Of a DNA stretch of 64,000 nt, positions 51,023-59,538 are shown one piece after another. The position numbers were made by a program, and so were the translations under genes. The notes under the pieces are model-generated. The model was given only the letters and a program-made list of their open reading frames with translations, had not been told where the DNA came from and ran no database searches. Numbering within the stretch: position 1 is the first letter of the stretch; the number at the start of each line of letters is the position of its first letter. Origin of the DNA: JAIBJN01 sp963830885 (GTDB lineage: Bacteria > Actinomycetota > Thermoleophilia > Gaiellales > Gaiellaceae); assembly GCA_963830885.1 (NCBI GenBank), contig CAWHOA010000008.1:1-64000 (forward strand), written 5' to 3'.

Positions 51023-51034
51023 CCCGTCATGGTA

Positions 51035-51049
51035 TACCCCCACCGGGTA
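51035..51049. promoter_or_regulatory. Probable CsoR operator
   Basis: TACCC-N5-GGGTA lies in the 28-nt gap between divergent csoR and copZ, next to both starts. It has the G-tract inverted-repeat form of CsoR sites. Confidence 0.65.
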
Positions 51050-51050
51050 G

Positions 51051-51257
51051 ATGGAGGAGCTTCGCTTCAGGGTCCCGGGGATGAGCTGCTCGCACTGCGA
51101 GCATGCGATCTCGACCGAGCTGGCGAAGGTGGCCGGAGTCGCTGCCGTGGACGTCGACCTCGACGCGAAGTCCGTCCGCGTCCGCGGTGAGGCGATCGAC
51201 GATGCTGCAGTCCGGGCTGCGATTGCCGACGCGGGCTACGAGGCGGTCGCCGCCTAG
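51051..51257 (+). CDS. copZ: CopZ-like heavy-metal-binding chaperone
   Basis: The 68-residue HMA-domain protein has the metal loop VPGMSCSHCEHAI (MxCxxC) and the ferredoxin-like end AAIADAGYEAVAA. It carries Cu(I) in the cytosol. ATG 51051 follows the operator directly. No CopA ATPase is in the window. Confidence 0.9.
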   Translation: MEELRFRVPGMSCSHCEHAISTELAKVAGVAAVDVDLDAKSVRVRGEAIDDAAVRAAIADAGYEAVAA

Positions 51258-51727
51258 CCCTCCATGGCCGCCTCGACGGCGGCATCCTGGAGCCAGCTCA
51301 GGTACGCGAAGACCGAGAGCTCGTAGGCCTGCGGGTCGCGCGGGTCGATCTCGCGCGCGTAGGTGTCTTCCGTGACGTCGAGCTTGGTGCCGACGGCCAG
51401 GCGGAGGTCGGTGAGCGCCCGGAGCCATCCATCGAGCTCCTCCGCCGTCAGACGGTCGCGGGCGGCGGTGTCGACGAGCACCATCAGGGCCTCGCGGCGG
51501 CTCTCGAGCAGCTCGCCGTCCATCAGCCGGCGGAACTCGTCCTCGGCCTCTGCGTCGTCCTCGTAGGCGGTGGGGCGAAGCCGGCGGAGCGATGGATCCT
51601 CCGGGTCGGCGGTGAGCAGCGCCAGCAGCTGCGCCGGAAGCTCCCGCAAGAGCTGGCGCTCGGCGTCCGAGAGCCGCAGGCGGAAGTCGCCCTCGCGCGT
51701 GCGCTCGATGGGTCGATGGGTGAACAC
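51254..51727 (-). CDS. DUF2017-like protein
   Basis: The 157-residue protein has LSDAERQLLRELPAQLLALL, LRPTAYEDDAEAEDEFRRLM, and YAREIDPRDPQAYELSVFAY, the pattern of DUF2017, an actinobacterial family usually near clpS. Here clpS lies at 55217, about 3.5 kb away. GTG 51727 was chosen. Its end overlaps the copZ end by 4 nt (convergent). Confidence 0.75.
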   Translation of the reverse strand: MFTHRPIERTREGDFRLRLSDAERQLLRELPAQLLALLTADPEDPSLRRLRPTAYEDDAEAEDEFRRLMDGELLESRREALMVLVDTAARDRLTAEELDGWLRALTDLRLAVGTKLDVTEDTYAREIDPRDPQAYELSVFAYLSWLQDAAVEAAMEG

Positions 51728-51759
51728 ACGCCGATTGTCACCTACAGCGCGAGGCCATG

Positions 51760-52344
51760 TCAGCGGCTCGCCCCGGATCTCGGCTGTGCCGACCTCCGCT
51801 GTGCGAGCTGGGCTGTCCAGTACGGGTCGCTCCTCCTGTGGGAGCTCGAGCCTTCCACGGGAGCGGGATCGTGTCTCGGCCGAGGGACGGTTGCCCGTCG
51901 TCGTCGCCTCCTCCATGCTCGCGCTGCGTGCAGCACCCCGGCCCACAGGAAGAGGAGGAGCGTGAGCGTGTAGCCCTCGTGGAACGAGACGTCGGGCCCG
52001 AACAAGGTGAGGGCGTTGCGCGCCATGAGAATCGTGGTGGCGAGCCCGATGGCGGCGCACCAGCCGCCACCTCGCAGCCCGGCGATTCCGAGCAAGAGCC
52101 CGAGCGCGGCGGCGGCCAGGGTGGCCACGGCGAAGCCGGAGGCCTCTTCCTCGACCTGAGCGCTGATGTCGACGCCGTCGATCGCTCCGCCCTCCGGGAC
52201 GCTCCAGGTCACGAGCTGAGCCCCGGTGAAGGTCGTCTCGGCTCCGCCGCAGGAGACGGTCGCGAAGGGAAGCAGGAAGCAGAGGCCGATGAGGCCGAAG
52301 AGCGCCGGCGAGTGCCAGCGGCGGATGCGTGCACGAGCGTCCAT
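51760..52344 (-). CDS. Four-span hypothetical membrane protein
   Basis: The 194-residue protein has spans ALFGLIGLCFLLPFATVSC, FAVATLAAAALGLLLGIAG, CAAIGLATTILMARNAL and YTLTLLLFLWAGVLHAA, an outer loop after the first with a Cys pair, and an Arg/Ser-rich tail of 50 residues that may be low-complexity read-through. No family recognised. Confidence 0.6.
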   Translation of the reverse strand: MDARARIRRWHSPALFGLIGLCFLLPFATVSCGGAETTFTGAQLVTWSVPEGGAIDGVDISAQVEEEASGFAVATLAAAALGLLLGIAGLRGGGWCAAIGLATTILMARNALTLFGPDVSFHEGYTLTLLLFLWAGVLHAARAWRRRRRRATVPRPRHDPAPVEGSSSHRRSDPYWTAQLAQRRSAQPRSGASR

Positions 52345-52351
52345 CGGCCCG

Positions 52352-52357
52352 AGCGTA
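52352..52357 (-). promoter_or_regulatory. -10 element of a leaderless promoter
   Basis: TACGCT on the minus strand, 7 nt before the ATG at 52344. Confidence 0.45.
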
Positions 52358-52486
52358 GAAGCCGCGGTCCCTGCCGGAACCGAGCAGGCCAGGGGCTCGC
52401 GTCAGGGTTTTCCCCGAGCGTTGCCGGCGGCGGATTTCAGGGCTGGCGTGGTAGCCACCGCGGCGCCGATGTGTGACGATTCGTAC

Positions 52487-52837
52487 ATGGCCTGGACGGT
52501 GCTGGTCGTCGACGACCATCCTGCATTCCGAGCCTCGGCCCGGCGCCTGCTGGAGCTGGACGGCTTCCGTGTCGTCGGCGAGGCCGGGGATGCGGAGTCG
52601 GCACTCCGGCTGACCCGAACGCTCCGGCCTGCCGTTGCGCTGCTCGACATCGGGCTCCCGGACCGCAGCGGCTTCGAGGTGGCCGAGCAGCTCGCCGGCG
52701 AGACGCGGGTCGTCCTCATCTCGAGCCGGGGGCATGCTGATCTCGGCAAGCGCGTCCGCGAGAGCGGCGCGCTCGGGTTCATCTCGAAGGAAGACCTCTC
52801 GGGCGAGGCGATCCTCGCGCTCCTCGAGGCGGCATGA
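52487..52837 (+). CDS. Stand-alone response-regulator receiver protein
   Basis: The 116-residue protein is a single receiver domain: VLVVDDHPAF with the acid pair, Asp54 in ALLDIGLPDRSG, Ser/Thr in LISSRGHAD, and Lys in GFISKEDLSG. No output domain follows; the stop overlaps the histidine-kinase start by 4 nt. ATG 52487 was chosen over ATG 52469. It may act as a phosphate sink or adaptor for the kinase. Confidence 0.85.
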   Translation: MAWTVLVVDDHPAFRASARRLLELDGFRVVGEAGDAESALRLTRTLRPAVALLDIGLPDRSGFEVAEQLAGETRVVLISSRGHADLGKRVRESGALGFISKEDLSGEAILALLEAA

Positions 52838-54591
52838 GGGCTGTTCGCCTCCTCCTCGCGGCGGCCGGGCTCGTGCTCGGGGTCGTCGCCTACCGCGTCC
52901 AGGTCGACAACCTCGGCGAATCGACGACCCCGGCGCGCGCCGCGGCCATCGTCGCCGTCGCCTGGTCGTTCCTGGTCGCCGGGCTGATCGCCTGGTCCCG
53001 CCGGCCCGGGAACCGGCTCGGCCCGCTCCTGGCCACCGCGGGCATCTTCCTGCTGCTGCGCCAGCTCCGCTACAGCCATGACGAGCTGGTCTTCACGGTC
53101 TTCTTTCTGCTGAGCGAGGTCTCCTACGCGCTCGCCGCGCACTCCGTCCTCGCCTACCCGTCGGGCGAGGTCGTGGGCCGAGCGGAGCGGTCCCTCGTAC
53201 GCGTCGGCTACGCCGCGACGCTCCTCTTTCCGCTCGCGATCCTCCTCGTCTACGACGGCAGCGAGCAGCTTCGGTACATGGGCGCGACGCCCGAGAGCCT
53301 GCTGGTGGTCTGGGAGAACGGCGAGCTCGCGGTCGCCCTGCAGAAAGCGTTCGTCGTCTTCGTCTGGGGGATCCTCGCCAGCCTCTTTATCGCGCTGATC
53401 GTGCGCAGGCTGGTCCGGGCTACGCCGCGGGCGCGCCGGCTGCTGGCGCCGCTCGTCCTCGCAGCTGTGGTGTTCGCACTGCGCGCCGTGTGGGAGGGCG
53501 TCTTCACGTTCGTCGAGAGCCCGTCCGGGATTGCCTACGACTACCTGCTCTGGTGGCAGATCGTGGGCTTCATCGCCCTGCCGATCGCGCTCCTCGCGGG
53601 AATGCTCAGGGCACGGCTGGCCCGGGCGAACGTCGGCGACCTCGTGCTCGAGCTGGAGCGGACGCCGCCGGAGGACCTCCCGGCCGCGCTGGCGCGCAGT
53701 TTGGGGGACCCCGACCTCGAGGTCCTCTTCTGGCTGCCGGAGCGCGGGGAGTATGTCGACACGCACGGACGCAGGGTGGAGCTCCCAGCCCCCGGCGCCG
53801 ACCGCGCGGTCACGCTGCTCGACCACCACGACGACGACGAGCCGGTGGCCGCCATCGTCCACGACGCCTCCCTGGTGGACGAGCCCGAGCTCCTCCGGGC
53901 CTCGGGCGCCGCCGCCGGCCTCGCGCTCGAGAACGCGCGCCTCCACGCCGAGATGCGGGCCCAGCTGGTGCAGGTGCAGGAGTCGCGCGTCCGCATCGTC
54001 GCGGCCGCCGACGACGAGCGCCGCCGCATCGAGCGCGACATCCACGACGGCGCGCAGCAACGCCTCGTCGCGCTGGCGCTCCAGCTCCGGAGCGCGCAAC
54101 GGCAGCTCGGCAACCGCTCCGACCCCGAGATCGACCGGCTCCTCGCGGAGGCCGTCGGCGAGCTCCAGGTCGCCGTCGAGGAGCTCCGGGAGCTCGCGCG
54201 CGGCGTCCACCCGGCGATCCTCACCGAGGACGGGCTCGGCGCCGCGCTCGAGTCACTCGCCGGCCGGACGCCGCTGCCCGTCGAGCTGGACGTCACGGAC
54301 GGCCGGCTGCCGCCGCAGATCGAGGCGACGGCGTACTTCGTCGCGTGCGAGGCGCTGGCGAACGTCGTCAAGCACGCCCACGCCTCCCGGGCGGCCGTGA
54401 GCGCTCGGCGCCGGAACGGCCTGCTCGTCGTCGAGATCGAGGACGACGGCGTCGGTGGTGCGCGCGCCGCGAACGGATCGGGGCTGAGCGGGCTGGCCGA
54501 CCGGGTCGAGGCGCTGGGCGGCAGGCTGGTCGTCGAGAGCCCGGCCGGGGCCGGGACCCGGGTCGTGGGGGAGATTCCGTGCGCGTCGTGA
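52834..54591 (+). CDS. NarL-type membrane sensor histidine kinase
   Basis: The 585-residue protein has about six to seven N-terminal spans (to about residue 260), a linker, the HisKA_3 box RRIERDIHDGAQQRLVAL with His404, and an ATPase domain (VACEALANVVKHAHA, VEIEDDGVGG, GSGLSGLADRVEALGG). The stimulus is unknown; sensing is probably within the membrane part. It is coupled to the upstream receiver and overlaps the downstream response regulator by 13 nt. Confidence 0.92.
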   Translation: MRAVRLLLAAAGLVLGVVAYRVQVDNLGESTTPARAAAIVAVAWSFLVAGLIAWSRRPGNRLGPLLATAGIFLLLRQLRYSHDELVFTVFFLLSEVSYALAAHSVLAYPSGEVVGRAERSLVRVGYAATLLFPLAILLVYDGSEQLRYMGATPESLLVVWENGELAVALQKAFVVFVWGILASLFIALIVRRLVRATPRARRLLAPLVLAAVVFALRAVWEGVFTFVESPSGIAYDYLLWWQIVGFIALPIALLAGMLRARLARANVGDLVLELERTPPEDLPAALARSLGDPDLEVLFWLPERGEYVDTHGRRVELPAPGADRAVTLLDHHDDDEPVAAIVHDASLVDEPELLRASGAAAGLALENARLHAEMRAQLVQVQESRVRIVAAADDERRRIERDIHDGAQQRLVALALQLRSAQRQLGNRSDPEIDRLLAEAVGELQVAVEELRELARGVHPAILTEDGLGAALESLAGRTPLPVELDVTDGRLPPQIEATAYFVACEALANVVKHAHASRAAVSARRRNGLLVVEIEDDGVGGARAANGSGLSGLADRVEALGGRLVVESPAGAGTRVVGEIPCAS

Positions 54592-55226
54592 TCGCCGAGG
54601 ACTCGGTGCTTCTCCGCGAGGGCCTCGCGCGGGTGCTCGCGGAAGCCGGCATGGAGGTCGCCGCCCAGGTCGGGGACGCCGACGCGCTTCACCACGCGGT
54701 GCATCGCGAGCGGCCCGACGTGGCCGTGGTCGACGTGCGCATGCCGCCGAGCCAGACCGACGAGGGCGCCCGCGCCGCCCGGGAGATCGGCGCCAAGTAC
54801 CCGGAGATCGGGATTCTCCTGCTCTCGCAGATCGTCGAGGCAAAGCACGCGCTCGAGCTCTTCAGCGAACGGCCCGAGGGGTTCGGCTACCTGTTGAAGG
54901 ACCGCGTCCTCGAGATCGACGACTTCATCGCATCGGTGCGCCGCGTTGCCGCGGGCGGGACGGCGATCGACCCCGAGGTGGTCGCGCAGCTCTTCGGCCG
55001 CCGGCGTGCTCCGGATGCTCTGTCGGAGCTGACGCCGCGCGAGCGCGAGGTGCTCGGCCTGATGGCGGAGGGGTTGTCCAACGCCGGCATCTGCCGCAAG
55101 CTGTTCCTCAGCCCGAAGACCGTGGAGACCCACGTGCACGCCATCTTCGTGAAGCTCGGCCTGCCGGCAGCGCCGGATGACCACCGCCGCGTCCTCGCCG
55201 TGCTCGCCTTCCTGCGTCAGTCCTGA
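54579..55226 (+). CDS. NarL/LuxR-family response regulator
   Basis: The 215-residue protein has a receiver (VVIAEDSVLLREG, phospho-Asp52 in VVDVRMPPSQ, Lys in YLLKDRV) and a LuxR HTH (LTPREREVLGLMAEGLSNAG, SPKTVETHVHAIFVKLGL). GTG 54579 lies inside the kinase gene's end. It converges with clpS, overlapping its end by 10 nt. Confidence 0.93.
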   Translation: MRVVIAEDSVLLREGLARVLAEAGMEVAAQVGDADALHHAVHRERPDVAVVDVRMPPSQTDEGARAAREIGAKYPEIGILLLSQIVEAKHALELFSERPEGFGYLLKDRVLEIDDFIASVRRVAAGGTAIDPEVVAQLFGRRRAPDALSELTPREREVLGLMAEGLSNAGICRKLFLSPKTVETHVHAIFVKLGLPAAPDDHRRVLAVLAFLRQS

Positions 55227-55519
55227 CGCATCGTCGCCCAGAGCCCGTGTGCGTGGAGGCGGGCGACGTCGTGCTCGGCCTTCTCGCGCGGGCCACCCGA
55301 GACGACCGCCTTGCCCTCGTTGTGCACCTGCAGCATGAGCTTGGTCGCCTTCTCGCGGTTGTAGCCGAACAGCTTCTGGAGGACGAAGGTCACGTAGGAC
55401 ATGAGGTTGATCGGGTCGTTCCAGACGATCACGATCCACGGCCGTTCGTGCTCCGGCACGTCCGTCTCGGCCGGCTGCTCGAGCTCGACCTCGGCGGGGG
55501 CGAGGGTTGCGGGCGCCAT
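55217..55519 (-). CDS. clpS: ATP-dependent Clp protease adaptor ClpS
   Basis: The 100-residue protein has the ClpS core WIVIVWNDPINLMSYVTFVL, QKLFGYNREKATKLMLQVH and GKAVVSGGPREKAEHDVARL. It passes N-degron substrates to the ClpAP/ClpCP protease. ATG 55519 was chosen. The 80-nt gap to argC contains the ARG-box promoter on the other strand. Confidence 0.92.
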   Translation of the reverse strand: MAPATLAPAEVELEQPAETDVPEHERPWIVIVWNDPINLMSYVTFVLQKLFGYNREKATKLMLQVHNEGKAVVSGGPREKAEHDVARLHAHGLWATMRQD

Positions 55520-55561
55520 GCCGTGATTGTGCCCCGCTTCGCGCGAGCGCGCCGGTCTTCA

Positions 55562-55594
55562 TTGCATCTTACGCAGCGATCTGCATAATACGCA
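55562..55594 (+). promoter_or_regulatory. ARG boxes overlapping the argC promoter
   Basis: Two like motifs, TGCATCTTACGCA (55563-55575) and TGCATAATACGCA (55582-55594), lie 19 nt apart, about two helical turns. TTGCAT (55562-55567), a 16-nt spacer and CATAAT (55584-55589) within them form the promoter. ArgR bound here would block RNA polymerase; argR is in the operon. Confidence 0.7.
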
Positions 55595-55598
55595 GACC

Positions 55599-56588
55599 AT
55601 GCGCGCTGCAATCCTCGGGACGGCCGGGTACTCAGGCCAGGAGACGCTCGACCGCGTGCTCGCCCACCCCGGGCTCGAGCCGGCCGCGCTCGGGTCCGAC
55701 TCGCTCGCAGGGCAGCCTGCCGCCGTGCTCGATCCTCGCCTCGCCCGCAACGGCGCCTCGGCGGCCCCCGCCTTCGTCACGAACGACGAGGCGCTCGCGG
55801 CCGGCGCGGACGCCGTCTTCCTTTGCCTCGGCCACGAGGAGGCGGCGCGGATCGAGCCGCCGGCCGAGGGCGTCGTCGTCGACCTCTCCGGCGGTCACCG
55901 GCTGGCGAGCGCCGCCGCCTACGAGGAGTGGTACGGCTTCGCGCATCCCGATCCCGGCGGGCTCGTCGACTGGAGCTACGCGTTGCCCGAGCTGCTGGCG
56001 CCCACCGGCAGGCTTGTGGCGAGCCCAGGCTGCTATGCGACCGCGGTCCTGCTCGCGCTCCTGCCGCTCGCCGAGGCGATCGACCCGGACAGCGTCGTCG
56101 TCGACGCCAAGTCCGGCGTCTCCGGAGCCGGGCGCGGGCTGAAGCCCGAGTCGCATGCGGGCCACGTCCTCGACAACCTGACCCCGTACAAGGTCGGGCG
56201 CCATCAGCACGCCGCCGAGATCGAGCAGGCGTTGGGCTTCCCGGTGTGCTTCGTCCCGCACCTCCTGCCCGTCAAGCGCGGCCTGGTCGCCAGCTGCTAC
56301 GCGCGCCCGCTCGCACGTGACCTCCGTGAGCGGCTCGAGGCGGCCTACGCCGGCAGCCACGTCGTCGTCGTTCTCCCGGAGGGCGTCGCGCCACAGCTCG
56401 CGCGTGTGCAGGGGACCGACGCGGCCGAGATCGCCCTCTTCGAGGACCGCTCGACCGGGCGCGCGATCGTGATCTGCGCGCTCGACAACCTGGGCAAGGG
56501 CGCCGCGGGCCAGGCGATCCAGAACGCGAACCTCGTGCTCGGCCTGCCCGTCGACGACGGCCTGAGGCTGCCGGGGGTGCTCGTGTGA
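55599..56588 (+). CDS. argC: N-acetyl-gamma-glutamyl-phosphate reductase
   Basis: The 329-residue NADPH enzyme has the nucleotide start AAILGTAGYSGQETLDRVLA, active Cys145 in LVASPGCYATAV, SGVSGAGRGLKPESH, RHQHAAEIEQAL and NLGKGAAGQAIQNAN. It makes N-acetylglutamate semialdehyde, third step of arginine synthesis. ATG 55599 is 9 nt after the -10 box, so no leader remains for a ribosome site. The stop overlaps argJ. Confidence 0.93.
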   Translation: MRAAILGTAGYSGQETLDRVLAHPGLEPAALGSDSLAGQPAAVLDPRLARNGASAAPAFVTNDEALAAGADAVFLCLGHEEAARIEPPAEGVVVDLSGGHRLASAAAYEEWYGFAHPDPGGLVDWSYALPELLAPTGRLVASPGCYATAVLLALLPLAEAIDPDSVVVDAKSGVSGAGRGLKPESHAGHVLDNLTPYKVGRHQHAAEIEQALGFPVCFVPHLLPVKRGLVASCYARPLARDLRERLEAAYAGSHVVVVLPEGVAPQLARVQGTDAAEIALFEDRSTGRAIVICALDNLGKGAAGQAIQNANLVLGLPVDDGLRLPGVLV

Positions 56589-57740
56589 GCGTCACCGCCG
56601 CCAGAGGTATTCGTCGCGAGCGGCGTCGAGTGCGGGATCCGCAAGGCGGGGCGCGACCTCGCGGTCGTGCGTTCGCTTTCGCCGGCGGTCGGGGCGGGAA
56701 TGTTCACGACGAACCGCGTGCAGGCGGCGCCGGTCCGCGTCTCCAAGGCGCACCTCGCAGTCGCAGAGCCGCAGGCCGTGGTCGTGAACGCCGGCGTCGC
56801 CAACGCTGCCACGGGCGAGCGGGGGGAGCTCGACGCGCTCGCGACGGCGGCCGACGCCGCGCTTCTCCTCGACCTGCGGGTGGAGGAGGTCGTCGTCCTC
56901 TCCACCGGCGTGATCGGCGTGCACCTGCCGCTCGACCGCGTGCGCGCCGGGCTCGAAGACGCCGCCTGCGCGCTCTCCTCCGAGGGTGGGGCCGACGCGG
57001 CCGCAGCGATCCTCACCACCGACACGCGCCCCAAGGAGGCCGTCGCCGGCGCAGGCGGGTTCGTCGTCGGCGGAATGGCGAAGGGCTCGGGGATGATCCA
57101 TCCCGCGCTCGCGACCATGCTCGCGGTCGTCACGACCGACTACCCGCTCGCTCCGGGCGAGGCGAACGCGTTTCTGCGGCCCGCGGTCGAGGCGACCTTC
57201 AACCGCATCTCGGTGGACGGCGAGTGCTCGACGAACGACGCGGTCGTGCTCCTCGCCAACGGCGCCTCGCACGCTGCGCGCGACGACGAGGCGTTTGCCG
57301 GCGCGCTCCACGAGGTCTGCGCCAGCCTCTCCCGCCAGGTGGTCGACGACGGCGAGGGTAAGACCGTGCTGATCGAGGTGCGGGTCACCGGGGCCGCCGA
57401 CGAGCGCGAAGCGGCGGCCGTCGCCAGGCGGGTCGCGACCTCGCCGCTCGTCAAGACGGCGGCGTTCGGGCGCGACCCGAACTGGGGCCGCGTGCTCGCG
57501 GCGGCCGGGTCTGCGCCGTTCAACGGCGGCTTCGCCCAGCTCGAGGCCGGCAGGGTGACGCTGGCCTTCAACGGGACGGTCGTGTTTGCGGGCGGAGCGC
57601 CGCGCGGCGAGGAGCCGTCGCTCGACGAGCCGCTGCTCGCCGTCGACCTCGACCTCGGGCTCGGCGCGGGTGAGGCCTCGTACCTCGCGTCCGACCTCAC
57701 GTACGACTACGTCCGCATCAACGCGGAGTACACGTCGTGA
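56585..57740 (+). CDS. argJ: Bifunctional ornithine acetyltransferase / N-acetylglutamate synthase, 5' frameshift
   Basis: The body is a clear ArgJ: AVGAGMFTTNRVQAAPV, VVVNAGVANAATG, GMAKGSGMIHPALATMLAVV with the self-cleavage Ala-Thr, NDAVVLLANG, and NWGRVLAAAG. It recycles the acetyl group in arginine synthesis. GTG 56585 overlapping the argC stop begins VSVTAARG, but the following FVASGVECGIRKAGRDLAVV is in another frame; one extra base near 56606-56611 explains this. The first start wholly in the main frame is GTG 56667, which would lose about 27 residues. Confidence 0.9.
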
Positions 57741-58405
57741 GCCTCGTCGTCGTCAAGTGCGGCGGCGCCGTCGCGGCCGTGGCCGCGGCGGGCGTGCGCG
57801 GGCTCGTGGACGAGGGAAACCAGGTGTGCGTCGTCCACGGCGCCGGTCCGCAGATCTCGGCCGAGATGGAACGGCTCGGGCTGGCCGTCCGCTTCATCCA
57901 CGGCCGGCGCGTGACCGAGGCAGCCGCCCTCGCCGTCGTGCGCGAGTCGCTCGCGGGCGTCAACGCCCGGCTCTGCGAGGCGCTCGGGCCGGACGCCGTC
58001 GGCTTCATGGGCGACGAGATCGGCATCGAAGCGCGACGGATCTCCAAGCTCGGCCTCGTCGGTGAGCCGCTACCGAGCAGCCCCCCAGCTGTGTCTGCAG
58101 CGCTCGCTTCGGGGCGGATCCCGGTGATCGCGCCACTGGCGCGGGGGCCGCTGAACGTGAACGCCGACGAAGCGGCCTGGGCGCTGGCCGTGGGGCTCGG
58201 CGCCAGGCGGCTCCTGTTTCTCACCGACGTCCCCGGCGTTCTCGTCGAGGGAGCCCTCCTCCCCTCGATCGAGGCCGACGAGGCCGACCGACTGCTCGAC
58301 GACGGCTCGTTCCAGGGTGGCATCGTCCCCAAGCTGCGCGCGGCCGTGCGGGCCGTGCGCTCGGGCGTCCACGCGGAGATCGGCGAGACGGTGGTGCTGC
58401 CGTGA
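57737..58405 (+). CDS. argB: Acetylglutamate kinase (short form)
   Basis: The 222-residue kinase has VVKCGGAVAAVA, VVHGAGPQISAEMERLGL, FIHGRRVTEAAAL, NVNADEAAWALAVGLGA, LLFLTDVPGVL and FQGGIVPKLRAAV. It phosphorylates N-acetylglutamate. It is shorter than the usual 260-300 residues, lacking the N-terminal helix tied to hexamer formation and arginine inhibition in some bacteria; this suggests the pathway is controlled mainly by ArgR. GTG 57737 overlaps argJ by 4 nt. Confidence 0.9.
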   Translation: MSLVVVKCGGAVAAVAAAGVRGLVDEGNQVCVVHGAGPQISAEMERLGLAVRFIHGRRVTEAAALAVVRESLAGVNARLCEALGPDAVGFMGDEIGIEARRISKLGLVGEPLPSSPPAVSAALASGRIPVIAPLARGPLNVNADEAAWALAVGLGARRLLFLTDVPGVLVEGALLPSIEADEADRLLDDGSFQGGIVPKLRAAVRAVRSGVHAEIGETVVLP

Positions 58406-59538
58406 ATTGGGCGGTCGCCTCACCGGTCCTCCCGACCTACGCGCGCTTCGGCGTCACCTTCGTGGAGGGCGACGGCGCGCGGCTCACGGCAGACGACGGC
58501 TCGACGTACCTCGACTTTGCCGGTGGCATCGCGGTCGTCGGCCTCGGGCACGGGCACCCCGACGTCGTCGCGGCGGCGCACCTTCAGCTCGACCGGCTCT
58601 GGCACGTCTCCAACCTCTACTGGACCGAGCCCATGGCCGATCTTGCGGACCGGCTCTCCGCGCGGTTCGGCGGGGCGCAGGCCTTCTTCTGCAACTCCGG
58701 CGCCGAGGCGGTGGAGGCAGCTCTCAAATACGCGCGCAAGGCGACTGGCAGGCACGCCGTGGCCGCGCTCGAGGGCTCCTTCCACGGGCGTACCCTCGGC
58801 GCCCTCGCGGTCACCGGGCAGCCGGCGAAGCGACAGGCGTTCGAGCCGTTGGCCGGCCCGGTCTCCTTCGCGCGCCCGAACGACGACGCCTCGCTCGCGG
58901 CCGCGATCGGGCCGGAGACGGGGCTCGTCATCCTGGAGCCGGTGCTCGGCGAGGGCGGCGTCGTCCCGCTCGAGCCCGCGTTCCTGGAAGCGGCGGCCGT
59001 GCTCGCGGCGGAGCACGGCGCGCTGCTGGCCTTCGACGAGATCCAGACCGGCGTGGGGAGGACGGGGACGTTCTTCGCCTGGGAGCAGGCGGGCGTGCGG
59101 CCCGACCTCGTCACGCTCGCCAAGGGTCTCGCCAACGGCCTCCCGCTCGGCTGTCTGCTCGTCGCCGACGAGGCGGCGGGCGGGTTCGAGCCGGGCGATC
59201 ACGCCTCGACGTTCGGTGGGAACCCGGTCGCCTGCGCGGCGGCGTGCGCCGTCTGCGACGCGATCGACGAAGACCTCCTTGCCCGCGTTGGGGGGTACGG
59301 CGAGGAGCTGCGGGCCGGGCTCGGTCGGCTCGGCGCCGTCAGGGAGTCGCGCGGCCGCGGCCTCCTCATCGGCGCCGAGCTCGACCGACCGGCAGGGGTG
59401 GTGGTGCTGGAGTGCCTCGAGCACGGGCTCCTGGTGACGTCCGCCGGCGAGCGTGTACTGCGTCTGACGCCGCCGCTCACGATCGAGCGCGCGGACATCG
59501 ACGAGGCCCTCGACATCCTCCGGGAGGTGCTTGCATGA
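58402..59538 (+). CDS. argD: Acetylornithine aminotransferase
   Basis: The 378-residue class III PLP enzyme has FAGGIAVVGLGHGHPDVV, FFCNSGAEAVEAALKYAR, GSFHGRTLGALAVTGQP, FDEIQTGVGRTGTFFAWE and the PLP Lys241 in VTLAKGLANGLPLG. It converts acetylglutamate semialdehyde to acetylornithine and may also serve lysine synthesis. It overlaps argB and argR by 4 nt each. Confidence 0.92.
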   Translation: MNWAVASPVLPTYARFGVTFVEGDGARLTADDGSTYLDFAGGIAVVGLGHGHPDVVAAAHLQLDRLWHVSNLYWTEPMADLADRLSARFGGAQAFFCNSGAEAVEAALKYARKATGRHAVAALEGSFHGRTLGALAVTGQPAKRQAFEPLAGPVSFARPNDDASLAAAIGPETGLVILEPVLGEGGVVPLEPAFLEAAAVLAAEHGALLAFDEIQTGVGRTGTFFAWEQAGVRPDLVTLAKGLANGLPLGCLLVADEAAGGFEPGDHASTFGGNPVACAAACAVCDAIDEDLLARVGGYGEELRAGLGRLGAVRESRGRGLLIGAELDRPAGVVVLECLEHGLLVTSAGERVLRLTPPLTIERADIDEALDILREVLA

